Positions 35,301 to 45,557 of a stretch of 64,000 nt of DNA are shown here, one piece after another. Source of the stretch: Microbacterium testaceum (GTDB taxonomy: Bacteria; Actinomycetota; Actinomycetes; Actinomycetales; Microbacteriaceae); the NCBI RefSeq assembly GCF_029761935.1, contig NZ_CP121699.1:1054001-1118000 (forward strand), in the 5' to 3' direction. The position numbers and the translations under genes are program-made. Within the stretch, counting starts at the first letter, position 1. Every line of letters starts with the position of its first letter. The notes beneath the pieces were generated by a model, which had not been told where the DNA came from, ran no database searches, and saw only the letters and a list, made by a program, of their open reading frames with translations.

Positions 35301-36635
35301 GTGAGTCAGACCGATCCCGCCGCTCCCCCGCGCCGAGGCGCCCGCGGTGCGTTCATCGATCTGCGGCCCCTGACGACCTCGCCGGCTTTCGCGCGACTCT
35401 GGGTGGGGTCGACGCTCGCCGGCCTCGGTGGCCAGCTGACGGTCGTCGCCGTCATGCTCCACGTGTTCGAGCTGACCCAGAGCACGTTCGCGGTGTCGAT
35501 GATCGCGGTCGCGGGGCTGCTCCCCATGGTTGCGGCGGGCCTGTACGGCGGCATGCTCGCGGACGCCTTCGACCGACGCACCGTCGCCCTGCTGTCCGCG
35601 GTGGTCACGTTCGCCTCGACCGCGCTGCTCGCCGCCCTCGCGTGGACGGGTCTCGAGACCGTCGGGTGGCTGTTCGTGCTCAGCGTGGTGAACTCCGCGG
35701 CGAACTCCATCGTGATGGCGACGAAGTCCGCGATCACCCCCCGCCTCATCCCCCGGGATCTGCTGCCCGCCGCCGCCGCATTGCAGGGTGTCACCGTCGG
35801 GGTCATGGTGATGGCGGGCCCGGCCCTGGCCGGCGTGCTCGTCGCCGTCGCGGGTTACGCCTGGACCTACTCTCTCGACGTCCTCCTGATGACCTCGCTG
35901 TTCCTCGGCCTCTGGTCGCTGCCGAAGCTCCGCCCCGAGGGTGAGGTCGTCCGACCCGGACTCGAGTCGTTCCGCGACGGCGTGCGCTTCCTCCGTCGGG
36001 CTCCGAACATCCGGCTGCAGTACATCCTCGACATCATCGCGATGACCTTCGGGCAGCCGGTGGCCCTGTTCCCGGCGATCGGGGCGGTGCTGCTGGGCGG
36101 CGGGGCGATCACCACCGGCATCCTGACGGCGGCCGTCGCCGCGGGGGCCTTCTTCTCCAGCCTGTTCTCGGGCCCGATCGGGCGCGTGCGCCGGCAGGGG
36201 CTCGGCATCGAACGTGCGATCCAGGTCTACGGTCTGTCCATCGGCCTCTTCGGTCTCGTGCTTCTCGCGGCCACTCTCGGCTGGCTCCGCCCGGCCCTGG
36301 TGGACGAGACCCACGCGGCGGTCGCCCTCATCGCCCTCGCCGCGGTGGTCCTGGCGGTGTCCGGCGCCGCCGACAACGTCAGCGCGATCTATCGGTCGAC
36401 CATGATGCAGGCGGCGGTTCCGGATGCCATGCGCGGGCGCCTCCAGGGCATCTTCGTCGTCGTGGTGGCCGGTGGCCCTCGCGTCGGCGCCCTCTACGCC
36501 GGCACCCTGGCGACCCTCGCCGCCCTGTGGGTGCCGCCGCTGTTCGGCGGCATCCTGATCCTCGGTCTCGTCGGCACCCTCGTGCGGTTCTCGCCGCGTT
36601 TCCGCGCGTACGACGCGCTCGACCCTCAGCCCTGA
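35301..36635 (+). CDS. MFS transporter, EntS-like (MFS_3 subfamily)
   Basis: A 12-helix major-facilitator protein of 444 residues. [27 protein letters not shown] in helix 1 and [21 protein letters not shown] in the 2-3 loop are typical of the enterobactin-exporter/EntS branch, which includes siderophore and drug exporters. The substrate cannot be told from sequence, and no siderophore genes lie near. Helices fill ~30-210 and ~235-430 with a central cytoplasmic loop ([23 protein letters not shown]). The GTG start has no Shine-Dalgarno. Confidence 0.88.
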   Translation: MSQTDPAAPPRRGARGAFIDLRPLTTSPAFARLWVGSTLAGLGGQLTVVAVMLHVFELTQSTFAVSMIAVAGLLPMVAAGLYGGMLADAFDRRTVALLSAVVTFASTALLAALAWTGLETVGWLFVLSVVNSAANSIVMATKSAITPRLIPRDLLPAAAALQGVTVGVMVMAGPALAGVLVAVAGYAWTYSLDVLLMTSLFLGLWSLPKLRPEGEVVRPGLESFRDGVRFLRRAPNIRLQYILDIIAMTFGQPVALFPAIGAVLLGGGAITTGILTAAVAAGAFFSSLFSGPIGRVRRQGLGIERAIQVYGLSIGLFGLVLLAATLGWLRPALVDETHAAVALIALAAVVLAVSGAADNVSAIYRSTMMQAAVPDAMRGRLQGIFVVVVAGGPRVGALYAGTLATLAALWVPPLFGGILILGLVGTLVRFSPRFRAYDALDPQP

Positions 36636-36738
36636 CTTCTCGGCCCACCCCTTCTCGTCGTGCGACCCCGAGCTGCCGATCGTCGGCGGATTCCGGCCGT
36701 CGCACTCGCCCGGCCCGCGCGATGTCGGCGGTCGGCCG

Positions 36739-36744
36739 TAGTGT
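36739..36744 (+). promoter_or_regulatory. -10 hexamer TAGTGT of the EamA gene
   Basis: TAGTGT-N7-GTG; it decides for the GTG at 36752 over the ATG at 36722. Confidence 0.5.
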
Positions 36745-36751
36745 CGGCTCC

Positions 36752-37669
36752 GTGGCATCCCCCTCCGCTCCCTCGCCCGTCTCGATCGCCGTGCAGTTCG
36801 TGCTCACCGGCATCGTGTGGGGCTCGAGCTTCCTCTTCATCGCGATCGCCCTGACTGGCATGACCCCGGCGCAGGTCGCCGGCGGCCGCCTGCTGTTCGG
36901 CGCTCTCGCGCTGGCCGCGATCGTGGCGATCCGCCGCGAGCGTCTGCCCCGCAATCGCTGGGTGTGGGGGCACCTGAGCGTGCTGTCGCTGAGTTTCTGC
37001 GTGGTGCCGTTCCTGCTGTTCGCGTGGGCGGAGCAGCACGTCTCCTCGGGGCTGGCGAGCATCTTCAACGCGACCACGCCGATCATGACCGCGATCATGG
37101 CGTGGGCGGTCTTCCGCGTCGAGAGCCTGAAGCTCGGACAGCTGATCGGCATCGCCGTGGGCATCGCGGGCGTCGTCGTGATCATCGCGCCGGGCGCCGT
37201 GGCCGATGTGGGCGACAGCACGATCGCGCAGGTCGCCCTCCTGGGCGCGACGGCCTGTTACGGCTTCAGCCTCGCGTACATGCGCCGCTTCCTCGGCGAC
37301 ACCGGCCTCTCGGGCATCGCTTTCGCGTTCGGCTACATCGGTCCGGCGGCGGCGTTCATGGTCCTGCTGTCGCCGTTCATCCTGGTCGAGCCGATGCAGC
37401 TGACCCTGCCGGTGGTCGGGAGCATCGTCGCCCTCGGCGTTCTCGGCACCGGGATCGCCTACGTCTGGAACCAGAACACCCTGCGCGCCTGGGGGCCGAC
37501 CCGCGCCTCGACCGTCACGTACATCACCCCGGTGGTCGGGGTGGCTCTCGGCATCCTGGTCCTGGGCGAGCGCATCTCCTGGAACGAGCCCGTGGGCGCG
37601 GCGGTGGTGTTCGTGGGCATTCTGCTCGTGCAGCAGCGCATCCGCCTGCGGCGTCACGCTCGCGCCTGA
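36752..37669 (+). CDS. EamA family transporter (DMT superfamily)
   Basis: A ten-helix drug/metabolite transporter of 305 residues made of two EamA halves (~10-140 and ~150-290). [42 protein letters not shown] and [67 protein letters not shown] are the usual repeats; the latter carries the ALGE-like motif before helix 10. The substrate is unknown. The leaderless GTG at 36752 is preferred; an ATG at 36722 would add ten residues that overlap the promoter. Confidence 0.88.
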   Translation: MASPSAPSPVSIAVQFVLTGIVWGSSFLFIAIALTGMTPAQVAGGRLLFGALALAAIVAIRRERLPRNRWVWGHLSVLSLSFCVVPFLLFAWAEQHVSSGLASIFNATTPIMTAIMAWAVFRVESLKLGQLIGIAVGIAGVVVIIAPGAVADVGDSTIAQVALLGATACYGFSLAYMRRFLGDTGLSGIAFAFGYIGPAAAFMVLLSPFILVEPMQLTLPVVGSIVALGVLGTGIAYVWNQNTLRAWGPTRASTVTYITPVVGVALGILVLGERISWNEPVGAAVVFVGILLVQQRIRLRRHARA

Positions 37670-37696
37670 GCGGACCCCCGCCTCCGCCGGCACGAT

Positions 37697-37729
37697 GAAG
37701 GCCCCGGATGCCGAGCACCCGGGGCCTTC
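37697..37729. terminator. Bidirectional terminator between EamA and YceI genes
   Basis: A perfect 11-bp stem (GAAGGCCCCGG and its complement) with an 11-nt loop lies between two convergent genes, 27 nt after one stop and 37 nt after the other. Confidence 0.75.
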
Positions 37730-37765
37730 GAGGAGTTCACATCCGCAGCGTCAGCTGCGGGGCGA

Positions 37766-38326
37766 TCACGCCTGGAGCGAGAGCTGCAGGTCGAGCTCGA
37801 TGGTGACGTCCTTGCCGACGAGCACGCCACCGGTCTCGAGGGCGGCGTTCCAGGTGAGGCCGAAGTCTTCGCGGTTGATGACGGTCTTGGCGGTCGCACC
37901 GGCCTTGTAGTTGCCCCACGGGTCGGTGCCGAAGCCGCCGAAGTCGAGCGCGAAGGTCGCGGGCTTGGTGATGCCGCGGATGGTCAGGTCGCCGTCGACG
38001 AGGAAGTCGCCGTCCTCGAGGCGGACACCGGTGGAGCGGAAGTCCATCGTCGGGTAGGTCTCGACGTCGAAGAACTCCGCCGAACGGAGGTGCTGGTCGC
38101 GACCCTCGTCCTTGGTGTCGACCGAGGTGACGTCGACGGATGCCTCGACGGTGGCCTCGAGGGGGTTCTCGGGAGCGACGATCGTGGCGCTCTTCATGCC
38201 GAAGGTGCCGCGCACCTTCGAGATCATCATGTGGCGCACCGAGAAGGTGACCTCGCTGTGCGAGGGGTCGAGCACCCAGGTCCCCGCCTTGTAACCGGGG
38301 ATGTCGAGGGCGGTGGTGTCAGTCAT
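37766..38326 (-). CDS. YceI family protein
   Basis: A lipocalin-like beta-barrel of 186 residues; the family binds polyisoprenoids or other long hydrophobic molecules. GTWVLDPSHSEVTFSVRHMMISKVRGTFG at the N-terminus and RDQHLRSAEFFDVETYPTMDFRSTGV are family signatures. It has no signal peptide, unlike many YceI proteins, so it is probably cytoplasmic. The ATG at 38326 follows TAGGAGTGAC. It lies alone on the minus strand, 90 nt from the upstream hairpin of the FKBP gene. Confidence 0.92.
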   Translation of the reverse strand: MTDTTALDIPGYKAGTWVLDPSHSEVTFSVRHMMISKVRGTFGMKSATIVAPENPLEATVEASVDVTSVDTKDEGRDQHLRSAEFFDVETYPTMDFRSTGVRLEDGDFLVDGDLTIRGITKPATFALDFGGFGTDPWGNYKAGATAKTVINREDFGLTWNAALETGGVLVGKDVTIELDLQLSLQA

Positions 38327-38416
38327 GTCACTCCTAAAGGTCTGGGGAGCCGTACCGGCGTCCTGCCGGGGTCCAACTCTCATTCACACGAATGTATTCC
38401 ACGATCGAGCAAAACA

Positions 38417-38452
38417 ACGAACCCGAGGAGGCCGCAGCCCCCTCGGGTTCGT
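38417..38452 (-). terminator. Terminator hairpin after the FKBP gene
   Basis: A perfect 12-bp stem (ACGAACCCGAGG and its complement) is followed on the minus strand by TTGTTTTG, the clearest U-rich tail in the window. Confidence 0.85.
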
Positions 38453-38476
38453 GAACAGACGATGAAGAACGGCTGA

Positions 38477-38842
38477 TCAGCCCACCTTCAGCAGGTCGAT
38501 GATGAAGATGAGGGTCTTTCCACCGAGGAAGTGCCCGCCGGCGGGACCGTAGGCCAGGTGCGGCGGGATCACGAGCTCGCGGCGTCCGCCGACCTTCATA
38601 CCCGGGATGCCGTCCTGCCAGCCCTGGATCAGGCCGCGGAGGGGGAACTGGATGCTCTCGCCACGACCCCACGAGGAGTCGAACTCTTCACCCGACTCGT
38701 ACTCGACACCGGCGTAGTGCACGGTGACGGTGTCGCCGGGCTTCGCCTCGTCGCCGTCGCCGACGGTGATGTCGCGGATGACGAGGTCGGAGGGGGCGGG
38801 GCCGCTGGGAGCGTCGAACTCCGGCTTGGTGCGATCAGTCAT
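38477..38842 (-). CDS. FKBP-type peptidyl-prolyl cis-trans isomerase
   Basis: A single-domain FKBP of 121 residues that catalyses prolyl isomerisation during protein folding. TVTVHYAGVEYESGEEFDSSWGRGESIQFPLRGLIQGWQDGIPGMKVGGRRELVIPPHLAYG contains the full FKBP core with the Tyr, Asp, Phe and Trp of the active pocket. No signal peptide is present, so it is cytosolic. The ATG at 38842 has GGATGGAG just upstream. The preceding gene on this strand is 170 nt away, behind an inverted repeat. Confidence 0.93.
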   Translation of the reverse strand: MTDRTKPEFDAPSGPAPSDLVIRDITVGDGDEAKPGDTVTVHYAGVEYESGEEFDSSWGRGESIQFPLRGLIQGWQDGIPGMKVGGRRELVIPPHLAYGPAGGHFLGGKTLIFIIDLLKVG

Positions 38843-38903
38843 GACTCCATCCAAGCACGGACGCGCCGCCCGCGAGCCCCCTGGACAATCCGGCCGGAGA
38901 AAG

Positions 38904-38954
38904 ACTCAGCGCCCGGTGCCGCGGCGATGCCTGCGTGTCTACCGGGCGCTGAGT
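38904..38954. repeat. Inverted repeat with 14-bp perfect arms
   Basis: ACTCAGCGCCCGGT and its exact complement are separated by 23 nt. It lies 61 nt beyond the stop of the PrsW-like gene and upstream of the FKBP gene, so it may act as a terminator, though the loop is large. Confidence 0.65.
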
Positions 38955-39015
38955 TGGCCTACACCGATGGTGCTCCCGCGCCGCGATGCTGTCAAGACCC
39001 CCTCTCCGGTTCCCG

Positions 39016-40176
39016 TCAGGGGCGGAGCAGCGCCGCGCGGGCGGCGGTCGTGCGCTCGAGCAGGTAGCGCTCCGTGGCGGGGGCGTTCGGGTCGCGTCCC
39101 GACAGCGAACGCTGTCTCGCGGCGGCGAGAGCCGTGGCATCCGCGATGAAACCCTTCATCACGGCGGCGCGGTCCCCCGGCAAGGTCCGAGACCACGCCA
39201 GGGCCGACCGTCGACCCGGGCCGGTCGCCAGCATGTCCACCTCTTGAGGGGTGAACCACCCCGCCGCGGCGTATTCCCCCAGCCGGGCCCTGGTCAGCCG
39301 GGACTCCTCGCGACGCAGAGCCAGGATGCCGAGGATGAACAGCACGAACAGTGGCACCTGCAGCGCGGCGTACACCTCGAAGAAGTCGAAGAAGGTGGCC
39401 GAACCGTTCCACAGCGCGTGCAGAACGATCGCGCCCAGCAGGCCCGGGACGCCGTATCGGAGCGCGGCCCCCGCGCGCAGCCCCTGGCGCGCGGCGAGGC
39501 CGAAAGCGAACCCCGTGAGGCTCGTGAACATGACATGGGCGAACGGCGAGAGCACGGCGCGCAGGAAGAACGTGCTCGCGACCTGCGCGGGGCCGCCCTC
39601 GAGGTAGCTGATCGCGAAGTACTGCACGTTCTCGGTCAGCGCGAAGCCCGCCCCGATGAGCGCTCCGTAGACGATGCCGTCCACCGGACCGTCGAATGCG
39701 CGACGGGCGAAGGCGAAGATCAACAGCACCCCGAGCCCCTTGGCGACCTCCTCGACCAGAGGCGCCTGGATGACGCTGCTCACGGCGCCCGGGAGGGGCC
39801 CCACGGCGAGGGTGATGACGAGATCGACACCCAGAGCGATCGCGACCGAGGCGATCGCGCCCCACGCCACCGCGAAGACGAGAAGACGACGGGGCTCGGG
39901 TTCCCACCGGTCGATGTAGCGCACGGCGAACCACACGATGACGAAGGGGATGACGGCCAGGACGAGCCCGATGAACGACGCTGCCGTGCCGAGGAACGCG
40001 GTGAAGTAGCGCACCAGCAGCGCGAGGAGCGGCACCAGCAGCACGGCGACGATCCACAGCGCCACGCCTCCGCGGCGCGAGCCGGGCGGGGTCGCCGACA
40101 CCGCCGTCTGGGGAGCCGTCGTGATGCGGGGCGGCTCGGCGGATCCGGGCCGCGACAGCGGCGAGGGGGAGGTCAT
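39016..40176 (-). CDS. PrsW family intramembrane metalloprotease
   Basis: A membrane protein of 386 residues. About eight hydrophobic segments run from ~30 to 270. PLVEEVAKGLGVLLIF has the EExxK motif of PrsW, DGIVYGALIGAGFALTENVQYF follows, and VLSPFAHVMFTSLTGFAFG and VLHALWN supply the His residues of the CPBP/PrsW metal site. PrsW-type proteases cut anti-sigma factors; no sigma/anti-sigma pair is nearby, so the substrate is open. The ATG at 40176 has TAGGCT 6 nt upstream. The long hydrophilic C-terminus (~275-386) is unusual. Confidence 0.88.
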   Translation of the reverse strand: MTSPSPLSRPGSAEPPRITTAPQTAVSATPPGSRRGGVALWIVAVLLVPLLALLVRYFTAFLGTAASFIGLVLAVIPFVIVWFAVRYIDRWEPEPRRLLVFAVAWGAIASVAIALGVDLVITLAVGPLPGAVSSVIQAPLVEEVAKGLGVLLIFAFARRAFDGPVDGIVYGALIGAGFALTENVQYFAISYLEGGPAQVASTFFLRAVLSPFAHVMFTSLTGFAFGLAARQGLRAGAALRYGVPGLLGAIVLHALWNGSATFFDFFEVYAALQVPLFVLFILGILALRREESRLTRARLGEYAAAGWFTPQEVDMLATGPGRRSALAWSRTLPGDRAAVMKGFIADATALAAARQRSLSGRDPNAPATERYLLERTTAARAALLRP

Positions 40177-40182
40177 GCGCAC

Positions 40183-40188
40183 AGCCTA
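40183..40188 (-). promoter_or_regulatory. -10 hexamer TAGGCT of the PrsW-like gene (leaderless)
   Basis: TAGGCT-N6-ATG; a divergent hexamer for the FAH gene lies 59 nt away. Confidence 0.6.
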
Positions 40189-40247
40189 GGGGTGGTGGAC
40201 GACACGGCATCCGGGGCTTGCAGGCTCCCCCACCGCGCCGAGCCCGG

Positions 40248-40253
40248 TAGCGT
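40248..40253 (+). promoter_or_regulatory. -10 hexamer TAGCGT of the FAH gene (leaderless)
   Basis: TAGCGT-N6-ATG. Confidence 0.6.
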
Positions 40254-40259
40254 GGAGGC

Positions 40260-41126
40260 ATGCGCTTCGCCCACGTCCGTGCACAGGAGGGGGCGGAAGC
40301 CCCCCGTCTCGTCAGCGTCCACGGCGAGGAGTTGTCGTTCGTCGACGAGTTCTTCGCCGGTGCCCCGCGCACCCTCGAGCAGCTCATCGCCGGCGGTGAC
40401 GACCTGCTGGCGCGCGTGCGCGACGCTGCGGCGAGCGCCCCGCGGCATCCCCTCACCGGCATCCGGTACGCGTCCGCGGTGCTCGCTCCGCCCTCGATCC
40501 TCGCCGTCGGCCTCAACTACGCCGCGCACTCCGGCGAGCTGGGTCTCAAGACCGACGCCGGTCCGACCGTGTTCGTGCTGTGGCCGAACTCGCTCACCGC
40601 GCACGGCGAGACCACGTCGTGGCCGCGCTCGCTCAGCGAGGCCGTCGACTACGAAGCCGAGCTCGGGGTCATCATCGGGCGTCCCGGCCGCGACATCTCC
40701 GAGGAGGACGCGCTCGATCACGTCTGGGGCTACACGGTGGTCAACGACGTGACCGCGCGCAACATCCAGTTCTCCGAGGCTCAGTGGTCGCGCTGCAAGT
40801 CGTTCGACGGCTTCACCCCCACCGGTCCCTTCGTCGTGACCGCCGACGAGATCCCCGACCCGCAGGACCTGCACATCTGGACCGTCGTCGACGGTCACAC
40901 GGTTCAGGATGCCAGCACCGGCCAGATGGTGCGCTCGGTCGCGACCCTCATCAACAAGCTGTCGGAGTCGGTGACGCTGCTCCCCGGAACCCTCATCTCC
41001 ACCGGCAGCCCCGGAGGTGCCGGTTACTCGCGCGACCCGCAGATCTTCCTGCGCGACCGCTCGACCGTGACCGTCGGGATCGACGGCATCGGCGAGCTGA
41101 CCACTCACTGCCGCATCCTCGACTGA
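40260..41126 (+). CDS. Fumarylacetoacetate hydrolase family protein
   Basis: A metal-dependent hydrolase or decarboxylase of 288 residues acting on beta-keto-type acids in catabolism; the exact substrate is unknown. The N-terminal subdomain (~1-75) is followed by the FAH core with the metal site VDYEAELGVIIGRPG (E-x-E) and D in TVVNDVTARNIQ. CKSFDGFTPTGPFVV and LLPGTLISTGSPGGAGY are family hallmarks. No aromatic-degradation genes are near. It is convergent with aspA across a strong hairpin. Confidence 0.92.
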   Translation: MRFAHVRAQEGAEAPRLVSVHGEELSFVDEFFAGAPRTLEQLIAGGDDLLARVRDAAASAPRHPLTGIRYASAVLAPPSILAVGLNYAAHSGELGLKTDAGPTVFVLWPNSLTAHGETTSWPRSLSEAVDYEAELGVIIGRPGRDISEEDALDHVWGYTVVNDVTARNIQFSEAQWSRCKSFDGFTPTGPFVVTADEIPDPQDLHIWTVVDGHTVQDASTGQMVRSVATLINKLSESVTLLPGTLISTGSPGGAGYSRDPQIFLRDRSTVTVGIDGIGELTTHCRILD

Positions 41127-41141
41127 GGTCTGCACGCACGG

Positions 41142-41175
41142 CGAAGGGCCGGGACGATCGCGTCCCGGCCCTTCG
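41142..41175. terminator. Bidirectional terminator between FAH gene and aspA
   Basis: A 15-bp perfect stem (CGAAGGGCCGGGACG and its complement) with an ATCG loop lies 15 nt after each of the two convergent stops. Confidence 0.85.
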
Positions 41176-41189
41176 ATGTTCTCGAGCGC

Positions 41190-42653
41190 TCAGCCCTCGA
41201 CGACGCTGTCCGCCGCGCGCACGATCGGGATCGCGGCCGTCACCGCCTGCAGGCCGGAGAGACGGGCGGGAGAGATCTGCTTCATGACCTCGTCGCGCGT
41301 CATGAGCCCGGCCTCGACGACCAGGTCGGCGACGTTGCGGTGCGTGAGCAGCGCGGTCTTGGCGAGGGCCGCCGCGGCGGCGTAGCCGATGAACGGCGTC
41401 AGCGCCGTGACGACGCCGACCGACGAGCCCACCATCGCGCCCAGACGCTCGCGGTTGGCCGTGATGCCGTCGACGCAGTTGACGCGGAGCGTCCACATCG
41501 CCTGCCGCATCCACGTGATCGACTGGTAGATCGAGTGCGCGATGACCGGCTCGAAGGCGTTGAGCTGCAGCTGACCGCTCTCGACGGCCATCGTGACGGT
41601 CATGTCGGCGCCGACCACCGAGAATGCGACCTGATTCACCACCTCGGGGATGACGGGGTTCACCTTGCCCGGCATGATGCTCGAACCCGCCTGGCGTGCG
41701 GGGAGGTTGATCTCGCCGAGGCCCGCCTGGGGGCCGCTCGACAGCAGACGCAGGTCGTTGCAGATCTTGGACAGCTTGACCGCGTTGCGCTTGAGCGACG
41801 ACGAGAACGACATGAACGCACCGGTGTCGCTCGTCGACTCGACGAGGTCGGTCGCCGTCTCGAGATCCAGGCCGGTGATCTGGCGCAGGTGCCTGAGCAC
41901 CGCTCCCCCATAGCCGGCGTGGGCGGTGATCCCGGTGCCGATGGCGGTCGCGCCCATGTTGATCTCGTAGAGCAGGTACGCGTTCTCGGTGAGGCGGTTG
42001 TAGTCCTCGCCGAGCGTCGTCGCGAAACCGTGGAACTCCTGACCGAGGGTCATCGGCACGGCATCCTGCAGCTGCGTACGCCCGACCTTGAGGACGTCGT
42101 GGAACTCCTCCGACTTCGACAGGAACGACTGACGCAGGAGCTTGAGCTCTTCGAGCAGGCTCTGGAGAGTGAGCGCGAGCCCGATCTTGATCGCGGTCGG
42201 GTAGACGTCGTTCGTGGACTGGCTGCGGTTGGTGTCGTCGATCGGCGACAGGAAGGCGTAGTCGCCCTTCTCGCGCCCGGCCATCTCGAGGGCGATGTTG
42301 GTGATGACCTCGTTGGCGTTCATGTTGGTCGAGGTGCCGGCACCGCCCTGGATGACGCCGACGGTGAACTCGTCGTGGAATTCGCCGTCGATCACGCGCT
42401 GGGCAGCGCGATCGATGAGGTCGGCCTTCTCGTGGTCGAGCACGCCGATCTCGCGGTTGGCCCGGGCCGAGGCCTGCTTGACCATCGCCAGGGCCCGCAC
42501 GAGGTCGGGGTACACCGAGATGGGTCGCTTGGCGATCGGGAAGTTCTCGAGCGCTCTGGCGGTGTGGATTCCCCAGTACGCGTCGGCGGGGATCTCGAGG
42601 GATCCGAGGGAGTCGGTCTCGGTACGGGTGCGCGTCATTGCGTCCAAAGCCAT
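41190..42653 (-). CDS. aspA: Aspartate ammonia-lyase
   Basis: Fumarase/aspartase superfamily enzyme of 487 residues that interconverts aspartate and fumarate plus ammonia. The signature loop AGSSIMPGKVNPV is intact, and THVGRTQLQDAVPMTLGQEF-type LKVGRTQLQDAVPMTLGQEF is the aspartase form (class II fumarases read differently here). GGAGTSTNMNANEVI fits as well. The ATG at 42653 is used; a second in-frame ATG at 42638 is possible. A TAGGCT hexamer at ~42697 suggests a ~40-nt leader. It is separated by 193 nt from the phosphodiesterase gene. Confidence 0.93.
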   Translation of the reverse strand: MALDAMTRTRTETDSLGSLEIPADAYWGIHTARALENFPIAKRPISVYPDLVRALAMVKQASARANREIGVLDHEKADLIDRAAQRVIDGEFHDEFTVGVIQGGAGTSTNMNANEVITNIALEMAGREKGDYAFLSPIDDTNRSQSTNDVYPTAIKIGLALTLQSLLEELKLLRQSFLSKSEEFHDVLKVGRTQLQDAVPMTLGQEFHGFATTLGEDYNRLTENAYLLYEINMGATAIGTGITAHAGYGGAVLRHLRQITGLDLETATDLVESTSDTGAFMSFSSSLKRNAVKLSKICNDLRLLSSGPQAGLGEINLPARQAGSSIMPGKVNPVIPEVVNQVAFSVVGADMTVTMAVESGQLQLNAFEPVIAHSIYQSITWMRQAMWTLRVNCVDGITANRERLGAMVGSSVGVVTALTPFIGYAAAAALAKTALLTHRNVADLVVEAGLMTRDEVMKQISPARLSGLQAVTAAIPIVRAADSVVEG

Positions 42654-42846
42654 GTGGGGGTCCTCGTGGGTGTCATGGTGAAGAGGGATGCCACGAGCCT
42701 AACGAGCGGGACAGTGAGGGCCGGTGGACACGGCGGCCGGTCGCCTCATCCGCACCATCCGTCACGTCTATTGCCGGTGGTCGTGGGGTTGTCGACGCCC
42801 GACGGATCGCCGCCGAGCGGTCGTCCGAGTCGGCCGTGACCGGTCA

Positions 42847-43749
42847 TCACGAGCGCTTGCGCGAGAACGCCTCGAGTCGCTGCTCGGGCGTGAGCTGCGC
42901 CATGCGCGCCGTCCACTCCGGGGTGAAGAAGCCCGAGGCCTCGTCGTCGACCACCGGGACGACGGCGTGCGTGATCGTGTCGTCCCAGACGTGGACCAGG
43001 TGGAAGGAGCGTCCGGCATCCATCCCGTTGACCTCGTCGGCGGGGCGCGCGAGATCCATCGTGTAGCAGGAGGCCGAGGCCACGCTCACCGGCACCCCGG
43101 CGAAGGTACCGGAGGTCGAGTAGTGCAGGTGACCGGCGAGGATCGCCCGCACATCGCTCCCCGCGATGGCCGCTGCGAGACCCCGCTGATCGCGCAGCTC
43201 GAGGATGTCGAAGAACGGGATGTGCGACGGCAGCGGCGGATGGTGCAGCGCCAGGATCGTGCCGAGCGGCGCCGGGGTCGACAGTTCGGCGCGCAGCCAG
43301 TCGAGCTGCGCCGCGTCGAGGTCGCCGTGATGCCACCCGGGCACCGTGGAGTCGAGCGCGATGAGGCGCAACCCCCCGAGGTCCCACACGCCGGTCACCG
43401 GCTCCTGCGTCGGCTCGCCGTCGAGGAGACCTTCGCGCAGGGCCGGGCGCTCGTCGTGGTTGCCCGCGACCCACACCACGGGAGCCCCCAGGCGCTCCGC
43501 CCACGGCTCGACCTCGGCGCGCAGCACCCGATAGGCCTCGGGCTCGCCGAGATCGGTCAGGTCGCCGGTGAACACCACGGCATCCGGTCTCACCCCCGTC
43601 GCCTCGGCGGCCTCGAGCGTGCGCCGCAGGTGGCGCGCGGTGTCGTAGCGATCGCCGAGCAGGCGGTCGCCGGCCAGCAGATGCGTATCGCTGAGGTGGA
43701 GGATCACGCGCGCAGCGGGCGCGTGCTGACCGAACTGCACGGATGCCAT
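42847..43749 (-). CDS. Metallophosphoesterase, CpdA-like
   Basis: A dinuclear-metal phosphoesterase of 300 residues, similar in form to 3',5'-cyclic-AMP phosphodiesterase CpdA. All metal motifs are seen in order: LSDTHL (D-x-H), FTGDLTDLG (GD), AGNHDERP (GNHD), LHHPPLP and LAGHLHYSTSG (GHxH). The substrate is not certain; related proteins hydrolyse cyclic nucleotides or other phosphodiesters. There is no signal peptide. The ATG at 43749 has TAGGCT 6 nt upstream and no Shine-Dalgarno. Confidence 0.9.
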   Translation of the reverse strand: MASVQFGQHAPAARVILHLSDTHLLAGDRLLGDRYDTARHLRRTLEAAEATGVRPDAVVFTGDLTDLGEPEAYRVLRAEVEPWAERLGAPVVWVAGNHDERPALREGLLDGEPTQEPVTGVWDLGGLRLIALDSTVPGWHHGDLDAAQLDWLRAELSTPAPLGTILALHHPPLPSHIPFFDILELRDQRGLAAAIAGSDVRAILAGHLHYSTSGTFAGVPVSVASASCYTMDLARPADEVNGMDAGRSFHLVHVWDDTITHAVVPVVDDEASGFFTPEWTARMAQLTPEQRLEAFSRKRS

Positions 43750-43755
43750 GTCCTC

Positions 43756-43761
43756 AGCCTA
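43756..43761 (-). promoter_or_regulatory. -10 hexamer TAGGCT of the CpdA-like gene (leaderless)
   Basis: TAGGCT-N6-ATG. Confidence 0.6.
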
Positions 43762-43800
43762 GGAGGGGCCTCCGACATCCGCCGCCGCGGCGTCGGCCGC

Positions 43801-44129
43801 TCAGTGGTTGAACAGGATGAGCAGCAGAGCACCCAGCACGGCGGCGGCGCACACCGCGAAGCACGCGTAGGCACCCACGAGCGCCAGCCGCTTCTGTCCG
43901 TCGCTCAGCGGATTCTTCTTGGCCGCCTTGGCCACCGCCTTCTCGGCGCGGCGCCTCTGCTTGTCGGTGATCACGGTGATGGCATCCGTGAACTCCGCCG
44001 GAGAGACCAGGGGCGGACGCCCGCCGGTCACGAGCAGGCGCAGACCCAGCGAGTAGAACGTCACGACGATCGAGGCGCCCACGATGGCCGCGACGAAGAC
44101 CTGGAGGAAGGCTTCCCAGTTGATCAGCA

Positions 44130-44130
<1 letters not shown>
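43801..44130 (-). CDS. Small two-span membrane protein coupled to pit, hypothetical
   Basis: A 109-residue protein of unknown function. A first hydrophobic segment (~8-33) and a second (~80-106) flank a basic, Lys/Arg-rich middle (ITDKQRRRAEKAVAKAAKKNPLSDGQKR). The ATG shares one base with the pit stop, so it is translated directly after the transporter. Its conserved place behind pit in related genomes is from memory and suggests an accessory role in phosphate uptake. No catalytic motif is seen. Confidence 0.78.
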
Positions 44131-45347
<1,217 letters not shown>

Positions 45348-45407
45348 CGTTCGCTTTCCGTGAGAAGGAAGAAGGGATGCCGACGGGATCGGCGCGACGA
45401 ACGAAGA

Positions 45408-45440
45408 GTTCACCTGGAGTTCGACACCTGTTCATCGGTG
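45408..45440. promoter_or_regulatory. PHO-box-like triple direct repeat upstream of pit
   Basis: Three contiguous 11-nt units, GTTCACCTGGA, GTTCGACACCT and GTTCATCGGTG, repeat GTTC at an exact 11-nt period. Streptomyces PhoP binds such direct repeat units. The place, 61 nt from the pit start, fits phosphate control. Confidence 0.6.
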
Positions 45441-45545
45441 TCGCCTCGACATCATTTCACCGAGGGGCGCGGCGGTCAAACTTGCCCGGTGGCCGGGGCA
45501 CGGCATCCCGTGTCTTCTCTGCGCACCGATGGCTCAGGGGCGCAC

Positions 45546-45551
45546 TACCGT
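45546..45551 (+). promoter_or_regulatory. -10 hexamer TACCGT of the oligopeptidase gene (leaderless)
   Basis: TACCGT-N6-GTG. Confidence 0.6.
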
Positions 45552-45557
45552 GGAACG

